A stretch of 64,000 nucleotides of DNA, from the NCBI GenBank assembly GCA_040757575.1, contig JBFLXA010000011.1, positions 47,764 to 111,763 of the forward strand. The letters are read 5' to 3'. The position numbers and the translations under genes are program-made. The notes below the pieces were generated by a model, which was given only the letters and a program-made list of their open reading frames with translations, had not been told where the DNA came from and ran no database searches. Positions 49,035-58,459 of this stretch are shown piece by piece. The stretch's first letter is position 1. The number at the start of each line of letters is the position of its first letter. The DNA is from PFJX01 sp040757575. GTDB lineage: Bacteria > Pseudomonadota > Gammaproteobacteria > Burkholderiales > Thiobacillaceae.

Positions 49035-50744
49035 TCATGGGCCGGTCCTGACCCCGTCCTGGCAAGACTCGGTCTTTTCCCGTCTGGCTTCGATTTCGGC
49101 GATTTCCCGCTCTACGCGGGGGGGCAGGTTGTCCGTGTTTTTTGGTGCGACACCGGCTGCGGCCATTTCTTCCTTGGCTTTCTGGGCCCGGGCCAGGGCG
49201 GCATCGAGGATGGCCTTCTTGCGGGCGGCTTCCGGGTCTTCCGCCTTGTCGGCCGGGGCGGCCGCAGTTTTGGCCTTGTTTTCCGCGGCGGCCTTGGCAA
49301 ACTTTTCCGCCTTTTCCTGTTTTTCCCGCTCCAGGCGGAAGGCCTTGAATTCGTGCCGGATGCGGGCCTGGTCCGATGCCTGCTTTTCCCGTTCCCGTTC
49401 CCAGATTTCGCTCTTGGCAAAACGGAAGTAATCCACCAGGGGAATATGGCTGGGACACACGAAGGAACAGCAACCGCATTCGATGCAGTCGAACAGGTTG
49501 AAGCCCTGGACTTTGCCGAAATCCTTGGCGCGGCTGAACCAGTACATCTCGAAGGGCTGGAGTTCCACGGGGCAGGCCCGGGCACAGGCACCACAACGGA
49601 TACAGGGCAGGGCCAGGGGCTTGGGTGGAAACAGGGTCGGGGACTTGACGATGATGCAATTCACCGCCTTGGTGACTGGAGCAGCCAGGTCCATGAGATC
49701 GAAGCCCATCATGGGGCCGCCGACGATCTCGCCGCAGGCATCGGCCAGCCTGCCTCCGGCCGCCTCTAGCAGATCGCTGACAGGGGTGCCGATGCGAACC
49801 TCGAAATTCCCGGGGCGGGCCACATGGCCCGTGACGGTGACGATGCGGCTGATGAGGGGCTCGCCACCGAGCACGGCCTGGCGCAGGCCATAGGCGGTGC
49901 CGACGTTGAACACCTGGATGCCAACGTCCGTTGACAGCCCCCCTGCGGGGACTTCCAGGCCGGTGAGGGTATAGGCCAGCTGTTTGCCGCCGCCGCCGGG
50001 ATAGAGGGTGGGCACGGCCACCACTTCCACATCCCCAGCCACTTCCAAATCGCTGTCCAGGCGGGCCTGGTTAAGGGCGGCGATGGCTTCCGGCTTGTTG
50101 TCTTCCACGCCGATGAGGGTGGATTTGACGCCCAACATGCGGGCCATGATGCGGGCCCCCTCCATCACCTGGCGGGCACGTTCCCGCATCAGCCGATCAT
50201 CGCAGGTGATCCAGGGCTCGCACTCGGCACCGTTGAGGATGAGGGTATGGATGGGGCTGGGGGCCTGCCGGGCCACTCCCGGGTTGAGCTTGATATAGCT
50301 GGGGAAGACCGCTCCCCCCAGGCCGGCCAGGCCCAGGTCCCGGATGCGGTTGCGCAGGGCGCTGGGGTCGGTGTTCTGCCAGTCCAGGGGCTGGAATTCC
50401 ACGGCCCTGTCCAGACCGTCGGATTCGATGACGATGGCCATGTCGAACAGGCCGGAAGGATGGGGAACCGCCCGGGGCTCGATGGCCACCACCCGGCCCG
50501 AGGTTGGGGCATGCACGGCGGTGGACACATAGCCTTCGGCGGAGCCGATCATCTGGCCCCGCAGCACCGTATCCCCCACCTGGACCACGGGCCGGGCCGG
50601 TGTGCCGATATGCTGGCGCAGGGGCACCAAGTAGCGGGGCAGCAGGGGCATGGCCCGGATTGGTGTGCCGCTGGAAGCGGCCTTGTGGTCATCCGGATGG
50701 ACGCCGCCGTGGAAGCGGTGGATGGGGCGGTGTAGGGGGCTCAT
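49035..50744 (-). CDS. rnfC: Ion-translocating oxidoreductase subunit RnfC
   Basis: 569 residues. NADH/FMN-binding region near 130-250 (GLGGAVFPSYIKLNPG, NGAECEPWITCDDRLMRE), SLBB region, two [4Fe-4S] clusters CIRCGACARACP (from C381) and CIECGCCSFVCP (near 421). A C-terminal Lys/Glu/Ala-rich coiled extension from about 450 (EREKQASDQARIRHEFKAFRLEREKQEK) is longer than in short RnfC forms. It oxidises or reduces NADH at the membrane. Confidence 0.95.
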   Translation of the reverse strand: MSPLHRPIHRFHGGVHPDDHKAASSGTPIRAMPLLPRYLVPLRQHIGTPARPVVQVGDTVLRGQMIGSAEGYVSTAVHAPTSGRVVAIEPRAVPHPSGLFDMAIVIESDGLDRAVEFQPLDWQNTDPSALRNRIRDLGLAGLGGAVFPSYIKLNPGVARQAPSPIHTLILNGAECEPWITCDDRLMRERARQVMEGARIMARMLGVKSTLIGVEDNKPEAIAALNQARLDSDLEVAGDVEVVAVPTLYPGGGGKQLAYTLTGLEVPAGGLSTDVGIQVFNVGTAYGLRQAVLGGEPLISRIVTVTGHVARPGNFEVRIGTPVSDLLEAAGGRLADACGEIVGGPMMGFDLMDLAAPVTKAVNCIIVKSPTLFPPKPLALPCIRCGACARACPVELQPFEMYWFSRAKDFGKVQGFNLFDCIECGCCSFVCPSHIPLVDYFRFAKSEIWEREREKQASDQARIRHEFKAFRLEREKQEKAEKFAKAAAENKAKTAAAPADKAEDPEAARKKAILDAALARAQKAKEEMAAAGVAPKNTDNLPPRVEREIAEIEARREKTESCQDGVRTGP

Positions 50745-50745
50745 C

Positions 50746-51294
50746 TCAGCTTATCTGTCTGATACGGTGCACCGGATAGCGCCACTTCCAGGTGGTGAGG
50801 TCTTCCTTCACCACGTCCATGTGGATGCAGTCCACGGGGCAGGGGGGCAGGCAGAGTTCGCAGCCGGTGCACTGGTCGGCAATGATGACGTGCATCTGCT
50901 TGGCGGCGCCGACGATGGCGTCCACCGGGCAGGCCTGGATGCACAGGGTGCAGCCGATGCAGGTGTTTTCGTCGATGATCGCTACCGCCCGGGGCTTGGG
51001 CTCCAGGCCCTCCCCCAGGGGCTTGGGGTCCACGCCCAGCAGTTCCGCCAGGCGTTTGATGCCGTCTTCGCCGCCGGGGGGGCACAGGTTGATGTCTGCC
51101 TCCCCCTTGGCGATGGCCTCGGCATAGGGTTTGCATCCTGGGTAGCCGCACTGGCCACACTGGGTCTGGGGCAGGATGGCATCGATCTTGTCCACCAGGG
51201 GGTCTTCCTGAACCCGAAACCGGATAGCAGCCCAGCCCAGGACAGCCCCCAGCACCAGGCCGATGCCTGCCATGACCAGGATGGCAGTTAGCAC
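50746..51294 (-). CDS. rnfB: Ion-translocating oxidoreductase subunit RnfB
   Basis: 182 residues from a GTG at 51294 (VLTAILVMAGIGLVLGAVLGWA), comparable to the usual RnfB N-terminal membrane helix; a longer start at 51342 exists. It has the Fe-S motif CGQCGYPGCKPYAEAI plus a late Cys (NLCPPGG), and two ferredoxin clusters CIGCTLCIQACP and CTGCELCLPPCP. RnfB receives electrons from ferredoxin. Stop lies one base before the rnfC start. Confidence 0.93.
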   Translation of the reverse strand: MLTAILVMAGIGLVLGAVLGWAAIRFRVQEDPLVDKIDAILPQTQCGQCGYPGCKPYAEAIAKGEADINLCPPGGEDGIKRLAELLGVDPKPLGEGLEPKPRAVAIIDENTCIGCTLCIQACPVDAIVGAAKQMHVIIADQCTGCELCLPPCPVDCIHMDVVKEDLTTWKWRYPVHRIRQIS

Positions 51295-51388
51295 GCGGTC
51301 ATCCTGGGGCCGGCGGCGGGCAGCATGAAGTAGGCAGCCCATATGTGACTGCTGTTGCTGCCGACTGCCAACTGTCCACGGTCAGTAG

Positions 51389-51964
51389 TCATTTGATCAA
51401 CCCCGCGAAGCCCATGAAAGCCAGGCTCATGAGACCGGCGGTGATCATGGCGATGCTGGTGCCCTTGAAAGGCGTGGGCACCTCGGCGGCTTCAAGTCGC
51501 TCTCGCATGGCTGCAAAGAGCACCAATACCAAGGTGAAGCCTGCTGCGCCCCCCAGACCGAAAATCAGGGATTCCACAAAGCTGTGCTGTTCCTGCACGT
51601 TCAGCAGGGGAATGCCCAGCACCGCGCAGTTGGTGGTGATCAGGGGCAGGTAAATACCAAGCACCCGGAACAGCACGGGAGAGGTCTTCTTGATGAACAT
51701 TTCGGTGAAACCGACGATGCCGGCAATCACTACGATGAAGGACAGGGTGCGCAGATAGGCCAGTTCCAGTCCCAGCAGATAGGTGTCGATCAAATAGGAC
51801 AGGCCGGAGGCCAGAGTTAGCACGAAGGCTGTGGCCGCCCCCAGTCCAATGGCCGTTTCCAGCTTCCGGGAGACCCCCATGAACGGGCACAGGCCAAGAA
51901 TCTTGGACATCACGATGTTGTTCACGAACACCGTGCCGACGAGGATGAGCAGGTAGTTTTCCAT
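51389..51964 (-). CDS. rnfA: Ion-translocating oxidoreductase subunit RnfA
   Basis: 191 residues, six membrane helices. MENYLLILVGTVFVNNIVMSKILGLCPFMGVS and LPLITTNCAVLGIPLL are diagnostic, with paired cysteines for the membrane [2Fe-2S] cluster. It is first of six genes in the order rnfABCDGE on the minus strand. Confidence 0.96.
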   Translation of the reverse strand: MENYLLILVGTVFVNNIVMSKILGLCPFMGVSRKLETAIGLGAATAFVLTLASGLSYLIDTYLLGLELAYLRTLSFIVVIAGIVGFTEMFIKKTSPVLFRVLGIYLPLITTNCAVLGIPLLNVQEQHSFVESLIFGLGGAAGFTLVLVLFAAMRERLEAAEVPTPFKGTSIAMITAGLMSLAFMGFAGLIK

Positions 51965-52044
51965 GGGGGACGGGGAGTAGCCCCGGTATTATCGCCCCCC
52001 GCGCGCCAGGGCCACAACCGGCACGAGGAGGACGAATCCGCGCA

Positions 52045-52287
52045 TCAATCCAGCAGTTCGTGGGCCCCGTCGCACAAGGGGGCGTTGGCGGTGTGCTTGC
52101 AGTTGCAAAGCCAATAGCTTCCGGCCGCTTCCACCTTAAATTCGTGGGGCTGGAAATCCGTACCGGCATGGGAGCCGTCGCACCAGGGTTGAGTTTTCGA
52201 ACGGCCACAGGCACACCACCAGTAGCTTTTCCCGGCTTCAAGTTGCACCTCAACGGGGTCTTTGCCAGCTACGACGGGATCAGACAT
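52045..52287 (-). CDS. Dual CDGSH iron-sulfur domain protein
   Basis: 80 residues with two complete CDGSH motifs, C-x-C-x8-CDGSH: CACGRSKTQPWCDGSH and CNCKHTANAPLCDGAH. Each should bind one [2Fe-2S] cluster with three Cys and one His ligand. No membrane anchor. This is the tandem bacterial form, of unknown physiological role, perhaps redox or cluster transfer. Encoded 50 bases upstream of the Pap stop, on the same strand. Confidence 0.93.
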   Translation of the reverse strand: MSDPVVAGKDPVEVQLEAGKSYWWCACGRSKTQPWCDGSHAGTDFQPHEFKVEAAGSYWLCNCKHTANAPLCDGAHELLD

Positions 52288-52337
52288 TTAGATTTCCTTT
52301 CATCAAATAGACGACTAATTTTGTCGGTTATTTGATG

Positions 52338-53816
52338 TTACAGGGATTTCTCGATTCGATCACACAGGGTTTGCAACACCTTGAGCCGGGCGAACCGCTT
52401 GTCCTCCGCTGCCACCAAAACCCAGGGGGCCACTTCCGTGCTGGTGCGGTCCACCATTTCGCAGACTGCCTGCTCGTACTGGTCCCATTTTTCCCTGTTG
52501 CGCCAGTCTTCCTCGGTGATCTTGAAATGCTTGAAGGGAATGGCCGCCCGGGCCTCGAAACGAGCCAGTTGTTCTTCCTTGCTTATGGACAGCCAGAACT
52601 TCACCACAAGAATGCCGTGGCGGTGGAGCTGGGCCTCGAAATCGTTGATTTCATTGTAGGCGCGCATCCAGTCGTATTCCGTGCAGAAGCCTTCCACCCG
52701 CTCTACCAGGACCCGGCCATACCAGGAGCGGTCAAAGATAGCCAGGCGCCCCCGGGCGGGAATATGGCGCCAGAATCGCCAGAGATAGGGCTGGGCCCGG
52801 GCCTCCTCGGTGGGGGCGGCAATGGGGATCACCTGATAGAAGCGGGCGTCCAGGGCGCCGGTCACCCGGCGGATGGCGCCCCCCTTGCCGGCAGCGTCAT
52901 GACCCTCGAAGACGGCCACCACGGCATGGTATTTGTGGAAGCGGGGGCTGCGCATAAGAGTCGCCAAGCGTCCCTGGAGGATTTCCAGTTTTTCGTCGTA
53001 GGTCTTCTTGTCTACCCGCTGGCTGAGGTCCAGGGCCTGGAGCAGATTGGTCCTGTCCGACTGGGGCAGTGCGGGCAAGGCGGGAATGGCATGGGGCACC
53101 GGGGGGGAGTCCAGGCGCTGGCGCAGGGCCTGGAGCAGGATCTTGCCCATGGTCAGGCTGCGGTAGCGTTCGTCGCTGCCATCGATAATGAACCAGGGGG
53201 CCTGGGCGGTGCTGGTGGTGCGCAAGACCCGGTCTGCGGTCTTGATGAACTTGTCGTAGAGCTTGAAATGACGCCAGTCCCGCTCCGTGACTCGCCAGCG
53301 GGTAGCCGGGTCCCGGGATAGTGCTTCCAGGCGTTTTTTTTGTCGGCTTTCGGATAGATGGAACCAGAACTTGAGGATCAGGGCTCCTTCGTCCGAGAGC
53401 ATTTTCTCGAAGCGGATGCTGTGTTCCAGGGCCTCGTCCAGTTCGGCCACCTTGATCTTGCCGTAGACCCGCTGAATGAAGGATTCGCTGTACCAGGACC
53501 CCTGGAAGATGCCGATCTTGCCCTTCGGTGGCAGCACCCGCCAGAAGCGCCACATTTCCGGTCGGCTTGCTTCCTCATCGGAAGGCGTACCCATGCCGTG
53601 GGTTTCAATATGACGGGGGTCCAGCCATTCGTTCAGCCGGTACACGGTCTCGCTGCGTCCTCCCCCATCCACGCCACTCATGATGAGAATGACCTGGAAA
53701 CCACGTTTCTGCACCAGTTCATACTGGGCATCCAGCAGGGCTGCCCGGAGATCGGGCAGTGCCTTCTCATAGTTTTCTTCGTCGATCTTGTGGCCGAGTT
53801 CTGCGGATTCGAACAT
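52338..53816 (-). CDS. pap: Polyphosphate:AMP phosphotransferase (two PPK2 domains)
   Basis: 492 residues from the ATG at 53816 (MFESAELGHKIDEENYEKAL). Two PPK2 domains in tandem: the second has the canonical P-loop FEGHDAAGKGGAIRR and FDRSWYGRVLVERVEG; the first has a degenerate loop MSGVDGGGRSETVYR and FQGSWYSESFIQRVYG. This is the class II Pap architecture, where the C-terminal domain transfers phosphate from polyphosphate to AMP to make ADP. The upstream in-frame region to 54239 overlaps the diguanylate cyclase and is rejected. Confidence 0.92.
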   Translation of the reverse strand: MFESAELGHKIDEENYEKALPDLRAALLDAQYELVQKRGFQVILIMSGVDGGGRSETVYRLNEWLDPRHIETHGMGTPSDEEASRPEMWRFWRVLPPKGKIGIFQGSWYSESFIQRVYGKIKVAELDEALEHSIRFEKMLSDEGALILKFWFHLSESRQKKRLEALSRDPATRWRVTERDWRHFKLYDKFIKTADRVLRTTSTAQAPWFIIDGSDERYRSLTMGKILLQALRQRLDSPPVPHAIPALPALPQSDRTNLLQALDLSQRVDKKTYDEKLEILQGRLATLMRSPRFHKYHAVVAVFEGHDAAGKGGAIRRVTGALDARFYQVIPIAAPTEEARAQPYLWRFWRHIPARGRLAIFDRSWYGRVLVERVEGFCTEYDWMRAYNEINDFEAQLHRHGILVVKFWLSISKEEQLARFEARAAIPFKHFKITEEDWRNREKWDQYEQAVCEMVDRTSTEVAPWVLVAAEDKRFARLKVLQTLCDRIEKSL

Positions 53817-53958
53817 GGACAGCCTCTGGAAAACGGATTGGCGGCGTGAGAGCCTGGTATCCGGATGGGCCTGCCTGCCTCCGGACTCAACGACACCATG
53901 TCCTCTAGGATGCAGCCGGAAAGGGCTGGCGGTCAGGACTGGCGGGGCTCTGGCGTCA

Positions 53959-55200
53959 TTATGGCCCTGGTACGGGGTCTTGGCACAAGCCAGGCGAGAA
54001 ATGCTGGGTCTGGTTCTTGCCGGAGCGTTTTGCAGCGTACATGGCCAGGTCGGCACAGCGTAAGAGGGCCTTGGCGTCCTGGCCATCGTCCGGAAAGACG
54101 CACACGCCCAGGCTGCCGGACAGAGTGACCTGCTGGTTTGCAACCCGTACAGGGCGTGCGATGGCTGCCAGCAGTTTGTCGCATACGAGTTTGATCTGCT
54201 CGCGCTGGGCCGCATCCGCCAGGCAGACCACAAATTCATCCCCCCCCAGACGGGCGACGATGTCGTTGGCCCGGACCACCTGCTGCAAACGGGCCGCCAG
54301 TTGCCTCAGCACTTCATCTCCCACCGCGTGGCCCTGGGTATCGTTGACAGCCTTGAAACCATCCAGATCCAGAAACAGTACGCCCACCCGGTCCTGTTGC
54401 CGCCGGGCCCTCAGTATGGCCTGTTCCAGCCGGTCCATGAGCAGGGTGCGGTTGGGCAGGCCGGTGAGGGTGTCATGGGTGGCAAGGCGCTCCTTCTCCC
54501 TGCCGATGCCATGCATCAGGCGCACCACAACGACCGCAATGGCAAGGCCCAGGGCCAGAGCCAGACTGGAGAGGGCAATCATCCACTGACGGGCAAGCAG
54601 GTGGGCCTGACCGGCCTTGACCATGGCCTGGTTGGCCGCTTCACGGGTTACTTCATCCAGTCGGGTGAGGGATTGCATGACCGCATCCTGGGCGGGCACC
54701 GCGTAGCGGATGAGTATTTCACTGGCTTCTGTGCGCCTTTGGGCCAAGCTGAGATTGATGACCTGCTCCTGGTAGGGCTGGGCGGCCCGGATGCGCTCCC
54801 ACTGTTCCGCCAGCAGGGCCTTTTCCCTGGGAGTGAGGTCCATGCTTTCCAGCCGCCGGCGGGCCAGCATGAAAGCCTGACCGTGGGTATGGAAGCGCAT
54901 TTGTTCCGCGTCGAGTTCGAACAGGTCCTGGATGTTGATCATGCGGGTCAGGCTCAGGGTGCGCTCCTGGGCACTTGTCTGCATGGCCTGGGACAGTTCC
55001 AGCCGCAGGGCATGTTCATCCTTCAAGACCCGCAGGCGCTCATTGCCCGCATCCACTTCATTCAGGCCCAGCTGGGTGACGAACACGATCAGGCTGAGCT
55101 GGGCAATGAAGCCCACGATCAGCAAAAGGGGCCAGGCGCGAATGTGCCTGCCAATGAATGGCAGACAGTTAAGGAGGCGTTGGCATTGCCGGAGAATCAT
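53959..55200 (-). CDS. Membrane diguanylate cyclase (GGDEF)
   Basis: 413 residues. Helices at about 23-43 (WPLLLIVGFIAQLSLIVFV) and 205-230 (WMIALSSLALALGLAIAVVVV) surround a periplasmic helical sensor of about 160 residues. The GGDEF domain reads THDTLTGLPNRTLLMDRLEQAI, VLFLDLDGFKAVNDTQGH and ARLGGDEFVVCLAD, with the catalytic GGDEF intact. Makes cyclic di-GMP in response to an unknown envelope signal. Confidence 0.93.
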   Translation of the reverse strand: MILRQCQRLLNCLPFIGRHIRAWPLLLIVGFIAQLSLIVFVTQLGLNEVDAGNERLRVLKDEHALRLELSQAMQTSAQERTLSLTRMINIQDLFELDAEQMRFHTHGQAFMLARRRLESMDLTPREKALLAEQWERIRAAQPYQEQVINLSLAQRRTEASEILIRYAVPAQDAVMQSLTRLDEVTREAANQAMVKAGQAHLLARQWMIALSSLALALGLAIAVVVVRLMHGIGREKERLATHDTLTGLPNRTLLMDRLEQAILRARRQQDRVGVLFLDLDGFKAVNDTQGHAVGDEVLRQLAARLQQVVRANDIVARLGGDEFVVCLADAAQREQIKLVCDKLLAAIARPVRVANQQVTLSGSLGVCVFPDDGQDAKALLRCADLAMYAAKRSGKNQTQHFSPGLCQDPVPGP

Positions 55201-55408
55201 CGAATAAAGGCCCAGAGTTAGTGTGGCCTTATAGGCCCCTGGTTCGACAATGCCAATATAACGTTCGATATAGGCGGGATGAAAGCCTATTTAAATCAAA
55301 TGGATAAGGTGAGTGTTCCCTGTATGGCAAGCCTGTGTTCCAGGAGGTGCGCCGGGAGGCTCCCACTTCTGGCGGCAATCAAGGGGTTCCTCCGTTCAGG
55401 GCATGGCC

Positions 55409-56500
55409 CTACTCGTGGACTTGCTCGTGACCCAGATCCCGGGCCAGCCCGGGATGCCGGATGCGCCCCTGATCCACGTTGAGGCCAGCCCTCAGCCCGG
55501 GGTCCATTTCCAGGGCCTTGCGGGGGTCATCCGCCAGCCGAAGCAGGTAGGGTAGGGTCGCTTCCGCCAGTGCCAGGGTGCTGGTGCGGGCCACGGCGCC
55601 AGGCATGTTGGCGACACAGTAGTGCACTACGCCTTCCTCCACGTAAAAAGGGGTGGAATGGGTGGTGGGTCGGGATGTCTCAGCGATGCCCCCCTGGTCG
55701 ATGGCTACATCCACCAGGGCCGAACCCGGGGCCAGGGTGCGCAGCAGTTCCCGGGACAGGAGGTGGGGCGCCCGGCGGCCGTGGATGTAGGCGGCGCCCA
55801 CCACCAGATCCGACTGGCGGGCCAGTTCGGCAATGGCTTCATCGTGGGAATAGGCAGTCTTGAGCTGGCCCCGATACTGGTCGTCGAAGACCCGCAGCCG
55901 CTCCGGGTCCCGGTCCAGCAGGGTGACATCCGCCCCCAGGCCCACGGCAATGCGGGCGGCATTGGCACCTACCACACCGCCGCCCAGGATCAGCACCCGG
56001 GCAGGGGGCACGCCGGGGACGCCGGAGAGCAGCACACCCCGGCCACCATTCTTCATCTCCAGGGCCTGCATGCCCATCTGGATGGCCAGGCGGCCGGCGA
56101 TCTGGGACATGGGGGCCAGAAGGGGGGTGCGGCCCGCCTGGTCCAGCACGGTTTCGAAGGCAATGGCGGTGACTTCTCGGTCCATGAGGGCCTGGGCCAG
56201 GGCCGGGGCGGCAGCCAGGTGCAGGTAACAGAACAGGTACTGTCCCGGTCGCAGGCGGGCGATTTCCTCGGGCTGGGGCTCCTTTACCTTGAACACCAGG
56301 TCCGTGGCATAGGCCTCGTCCATGCTGCCCATGCGGGCACCCGCAGCGGCATAGTCTCTGTCTGGCAGACCGATGGCCTGGCCCGCCCGGTGTTCCACCA
56401 CCACCTCATGGCCGGCCAGGACCAGGGCCCGGGCACCGGCGGGGGTGAGGGCAACCCGGTATTCGTGGTCCTTGATCTCTTTCGGGACGCCGATGCGCAT
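55409..56500 (-). CDS. ald: Alanine dehydrogenase
   Basis: 363 residues. N-terminal MRIGVPKEIKDHEYRVALTPAGARALVLAGHEV and K in VFKVKEPQPEE, plus the NAD-binding VLILGGGVVGANAARIAVGLGADVTLLD and HYCVANMPGAVARTSTLALAEATLPYL, all typical of Ald. It interconverts L-alanine and pyruvate plus ammonia with NAD. It starts three bases after the GGDEF/EAL stop, so the two are likely co-transcribed. The 208 bases after its stop show no clear gene. Confidence 0.95.
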   Translation of the reverse strand: MRIGVPKEIKDHEYRVALTPAGARALVLAGHEVVVEHRAGQAIGLPDRDYAAAGARMGSMDEAYATDLVFKVKEPQPEEIARLRPGQYLFCYLHLAAAPALAQALMDREVTAIAFETVLDQAGRTPLLAPMSQIAGRLAIQMGMQALEMKNGGRGVLLSGVPGVPPARVLILGGGVVGANAARIAVGLGADVTLLDRDPERLRVFDDQYRGQLKTAYSHDEAIAELARQSDLVVGAAYIHGRRAPHLLSRELLRTLAPGSALVDVAIDQGGIAETSRPTTHSTPFYVEEGVVHYCVANMPGAVARTSTLALAEATLPYLLRLADDPRKALEMDPGLRAGLNVDQGRIRHPGLARDLGHEQVHE

Positions 56501-56503
56501 GGC

Positions 56504-58369
56504 TCAATCCTCCAGGGGGGCGGGTTTGCCGAACAGGTAGCCCTGCAGCGCATCGCAGGCATGGGTGCGATTTAGACGCTGACGCTGTGCCTCGGTTTCC
56601 ACGCCTTCCGCTACTACCCGCAGACCCAGAAGATGGGCCAGGCCGATGAACGTGTCGCAGATGGCGGCAGCGTTCTCGTCGTGCTCGATGGGGGCTACGA
56701 AAGACCGGTCAATCTTCAGTTCGTCGATAGGCAGGCGGTTCAGGTAGGCCAGGGAGGAGTAACCGGTGCCGAAGTCGTCGATGGAAAATCGCACACCTCG
56801 GTTTCGCAAGCGCTGCATCTTCTCTGTCACTGCCGCTGCATTTTCCAGCAGGACGTTCTCGGTGATTTCCAGAATCAGCCGATTGGGATCCACCTGATGT
56901 GTCTCCAGCATCTGCAACACCGTGTCCACGAAGCCCTCGTCGCGGAACTGGCGGGGGCTGATGTTGACAGACAAGGTGAGTTCAGCCTGGCCGGCCTTCT
57001 GTTGCCAGGTTCGAAGACGGATGCAGGCTAGGTCAAGAATCTGCGTTCCCAGAGGCAGGATGAGCCCTGTTTCTTCTGCGATGGGGATGAACTGGTCTGG
57101 GGGAATGAGCCCCCGGGATGGATGCTGCCATCGCACCAGTGCCTCCATGCCGCTGACCTGGCCCGCCAGGTCCACCTGGGGCTGGTAGTGCAGAACAAAC
57201 TGGCGTGCTTCCAGGGCCTGGCGCAGTTCGAGTGTCAGGTGGGCCCGCATCTCCAGCCGATCCTGGATGTCCTGGTCGAAGAACCGGGCAGCGTTGCGGC
57301 CGCCGGCCTTGGCCTGGTACATGGCCGCGTCCGCCTTGTGGATCAGGATTTCTGAATCCGCGCCGTCTCGGGGAAACACCGCAATGCCCATGGAGAAAGA
57401 TGCGTTTATTTGCCGGTTTCCCAACTGGATGGGCGCCTGCATGCAGGCCAAGAGTTTGTCGGCAATCAGGTTGATGGCCTGGTGCTCGCTGGCCTCGGGC
57501 AGAATGATGACGAACTCGTCCCCGCCCCAGCGGCCCAGGCTGTCCGAGGCGCGCAGGCTTTGTCCCAGCCGCTTGGCCACATGGCAAAGCAGGGCATCGC
57601 CCGCTTGGTGGCCGAGGGTATCGTTCACCATCTTGAAATTGTCCAGATCCATGAACAGTACCGCGCCACCGGTCTGGTTGCGCTGGGCATGGGCAATGGC
57701 CTGGTCCAGGCGGTCCAGGGTAAGGGTGCGGTTGGGCAGTCCGGTGAGCGGGTCGTGGCTGGCCAGGAAAGTGATGCGCTTTTCGGCCTTCTGTCGCTCC
57801 AGAACGATGCTGATGAGGTGGGCGCCGATTTCCAGCAACTTGCGGTGGAAAGAACTGGGAGGGCGGTGTTCGAAACTTGAGAGAGCAAAGGAGCCGATGA
57901 CGTCTCCGCCCGCAGCGCGGATGGGCATGGACCAGCAGGCCAGGATATTGAAATCCCGGGCCAGGGCGCGGAGATCTGCCCAGAGGGGGTCCACCAGGGT
58001 ATTTTCAACAAACACGGGTTCTTTCCTGAAGACTGCGTTGCCACAGGAGCCACCGCCGGGCCCGGGACACAACCCATTCAGCCGGCTTATTCCTTCCGGC
58101 GGCACGCTCGGAGCGGCCAGTACATTGAGGCGCTGGCCCGTTTCGTCCAGTAGCATGCAGGATCCGACGGAATTGGGTACCGCTTGCTCTCCCAGCAGGC
58201 AGATGCGGTCTACGATCTCAATGGCATCCGTGCCCAGGGCAACATCTTCCAGCACCTGTTGCTGCAGATGCAGTACGAGTTCCTGTTCGTCGGGTGTCAG
58301 GACGGAGTGATTTACGGGATCCGTGGGAGTGCCAAACAGGGAGGGACGTTTTGCCGCCTGGGGACGCAT
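56504..58369 (-). CDS. GAF-GGDEF-EAL cyclic di-GMP signalling protein
   Basis: 621 residues, soluble. GAF sensor about 30-195 (SVGSCMLLDETGQRLNVLAAPS ... GNAVFRKEPVFVENTL), GGDEF about 200-360 with SHDPLTGLPNRTLTLDRLDQAI and GRWGGDEFVII (catalytic motif kept), EAL about 375-615 with MEALVRWQHPSRG, LILEITENVLLEN, IDDFGTGYSSLAYLNRLPIDELKIDRSFV and VVAEGVETE. Both synthase and phosphodiesterase residues are present, so net activity cannot be told. Downstream is ald, three bases away. Confidence 0.94.
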   Translation of the reverse strand: MRPQAAKRPSLFGTPTDPVNHSVLTPDEQELVLHLQQQVLEDVALGTDAIEIVDRICLLGEQAVPNSVGSCMLLDETGQRLNVLAAPSVPPEGISRLNGLCPGPGGGSCGNAVFRKEPVFVENTLVDPLWADLRALARDFNILACWSMPIRAAGGDVIGSFALSSFEHRPPSSFHRKLLEIGAHLISIVLERQKAEKRITFLASHDPLTGLPNRTLTLDRLDQAIAHAQRNQTGGAVLFMDLDNFKMVNDTLGHQAGDALLCHVAKRLGQSLRASDSLGRWGGDEFVIILPEASEHQAINLIADKLLACMQAPIQLGNRQINASFSMGIAVFPRDGADSEILIHKADAAMYQAKAGGRNAARFFDQDIQDRLEMRAHLTLELRQALEARQFVLHYQPQVDLAGQVSGMEALVRWQHPSRGLIPPDQFIPIAEETGLILPLGTQILDLACIRLRTWQQKAGQAELTLSVNISPRQFRDEGFVDTVLQMLETHQVDPNRLILEITENVLLENAAAVTEKMQRLRNRGVRFSIDDFGTGYSSLAYLNRLPIDELKIDRSFVAPIEHDENAAAICDTFIGLAHLLGLRVVAEGVETEAQRQRLNRTHACDALQGYLFGKPAPLED

Positions 58370-58459
58370 AGGATGTGCCGGTTATCGTTCTGGGTCGGAT
58401 TTAAGACCTAGAGGCTTTCAGGTGCAAGAGGGCTCAGGGCTCCCCTGTTTACCAAGATT

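Noticed and set aside
53817..54239. Extended N-terminus for the polyphosphate:AMP phosphotransferase
   Set aside because: The added residues overlap the diguanylate cyclase gene and show no similarity to the family, which begins at MFESAEL.
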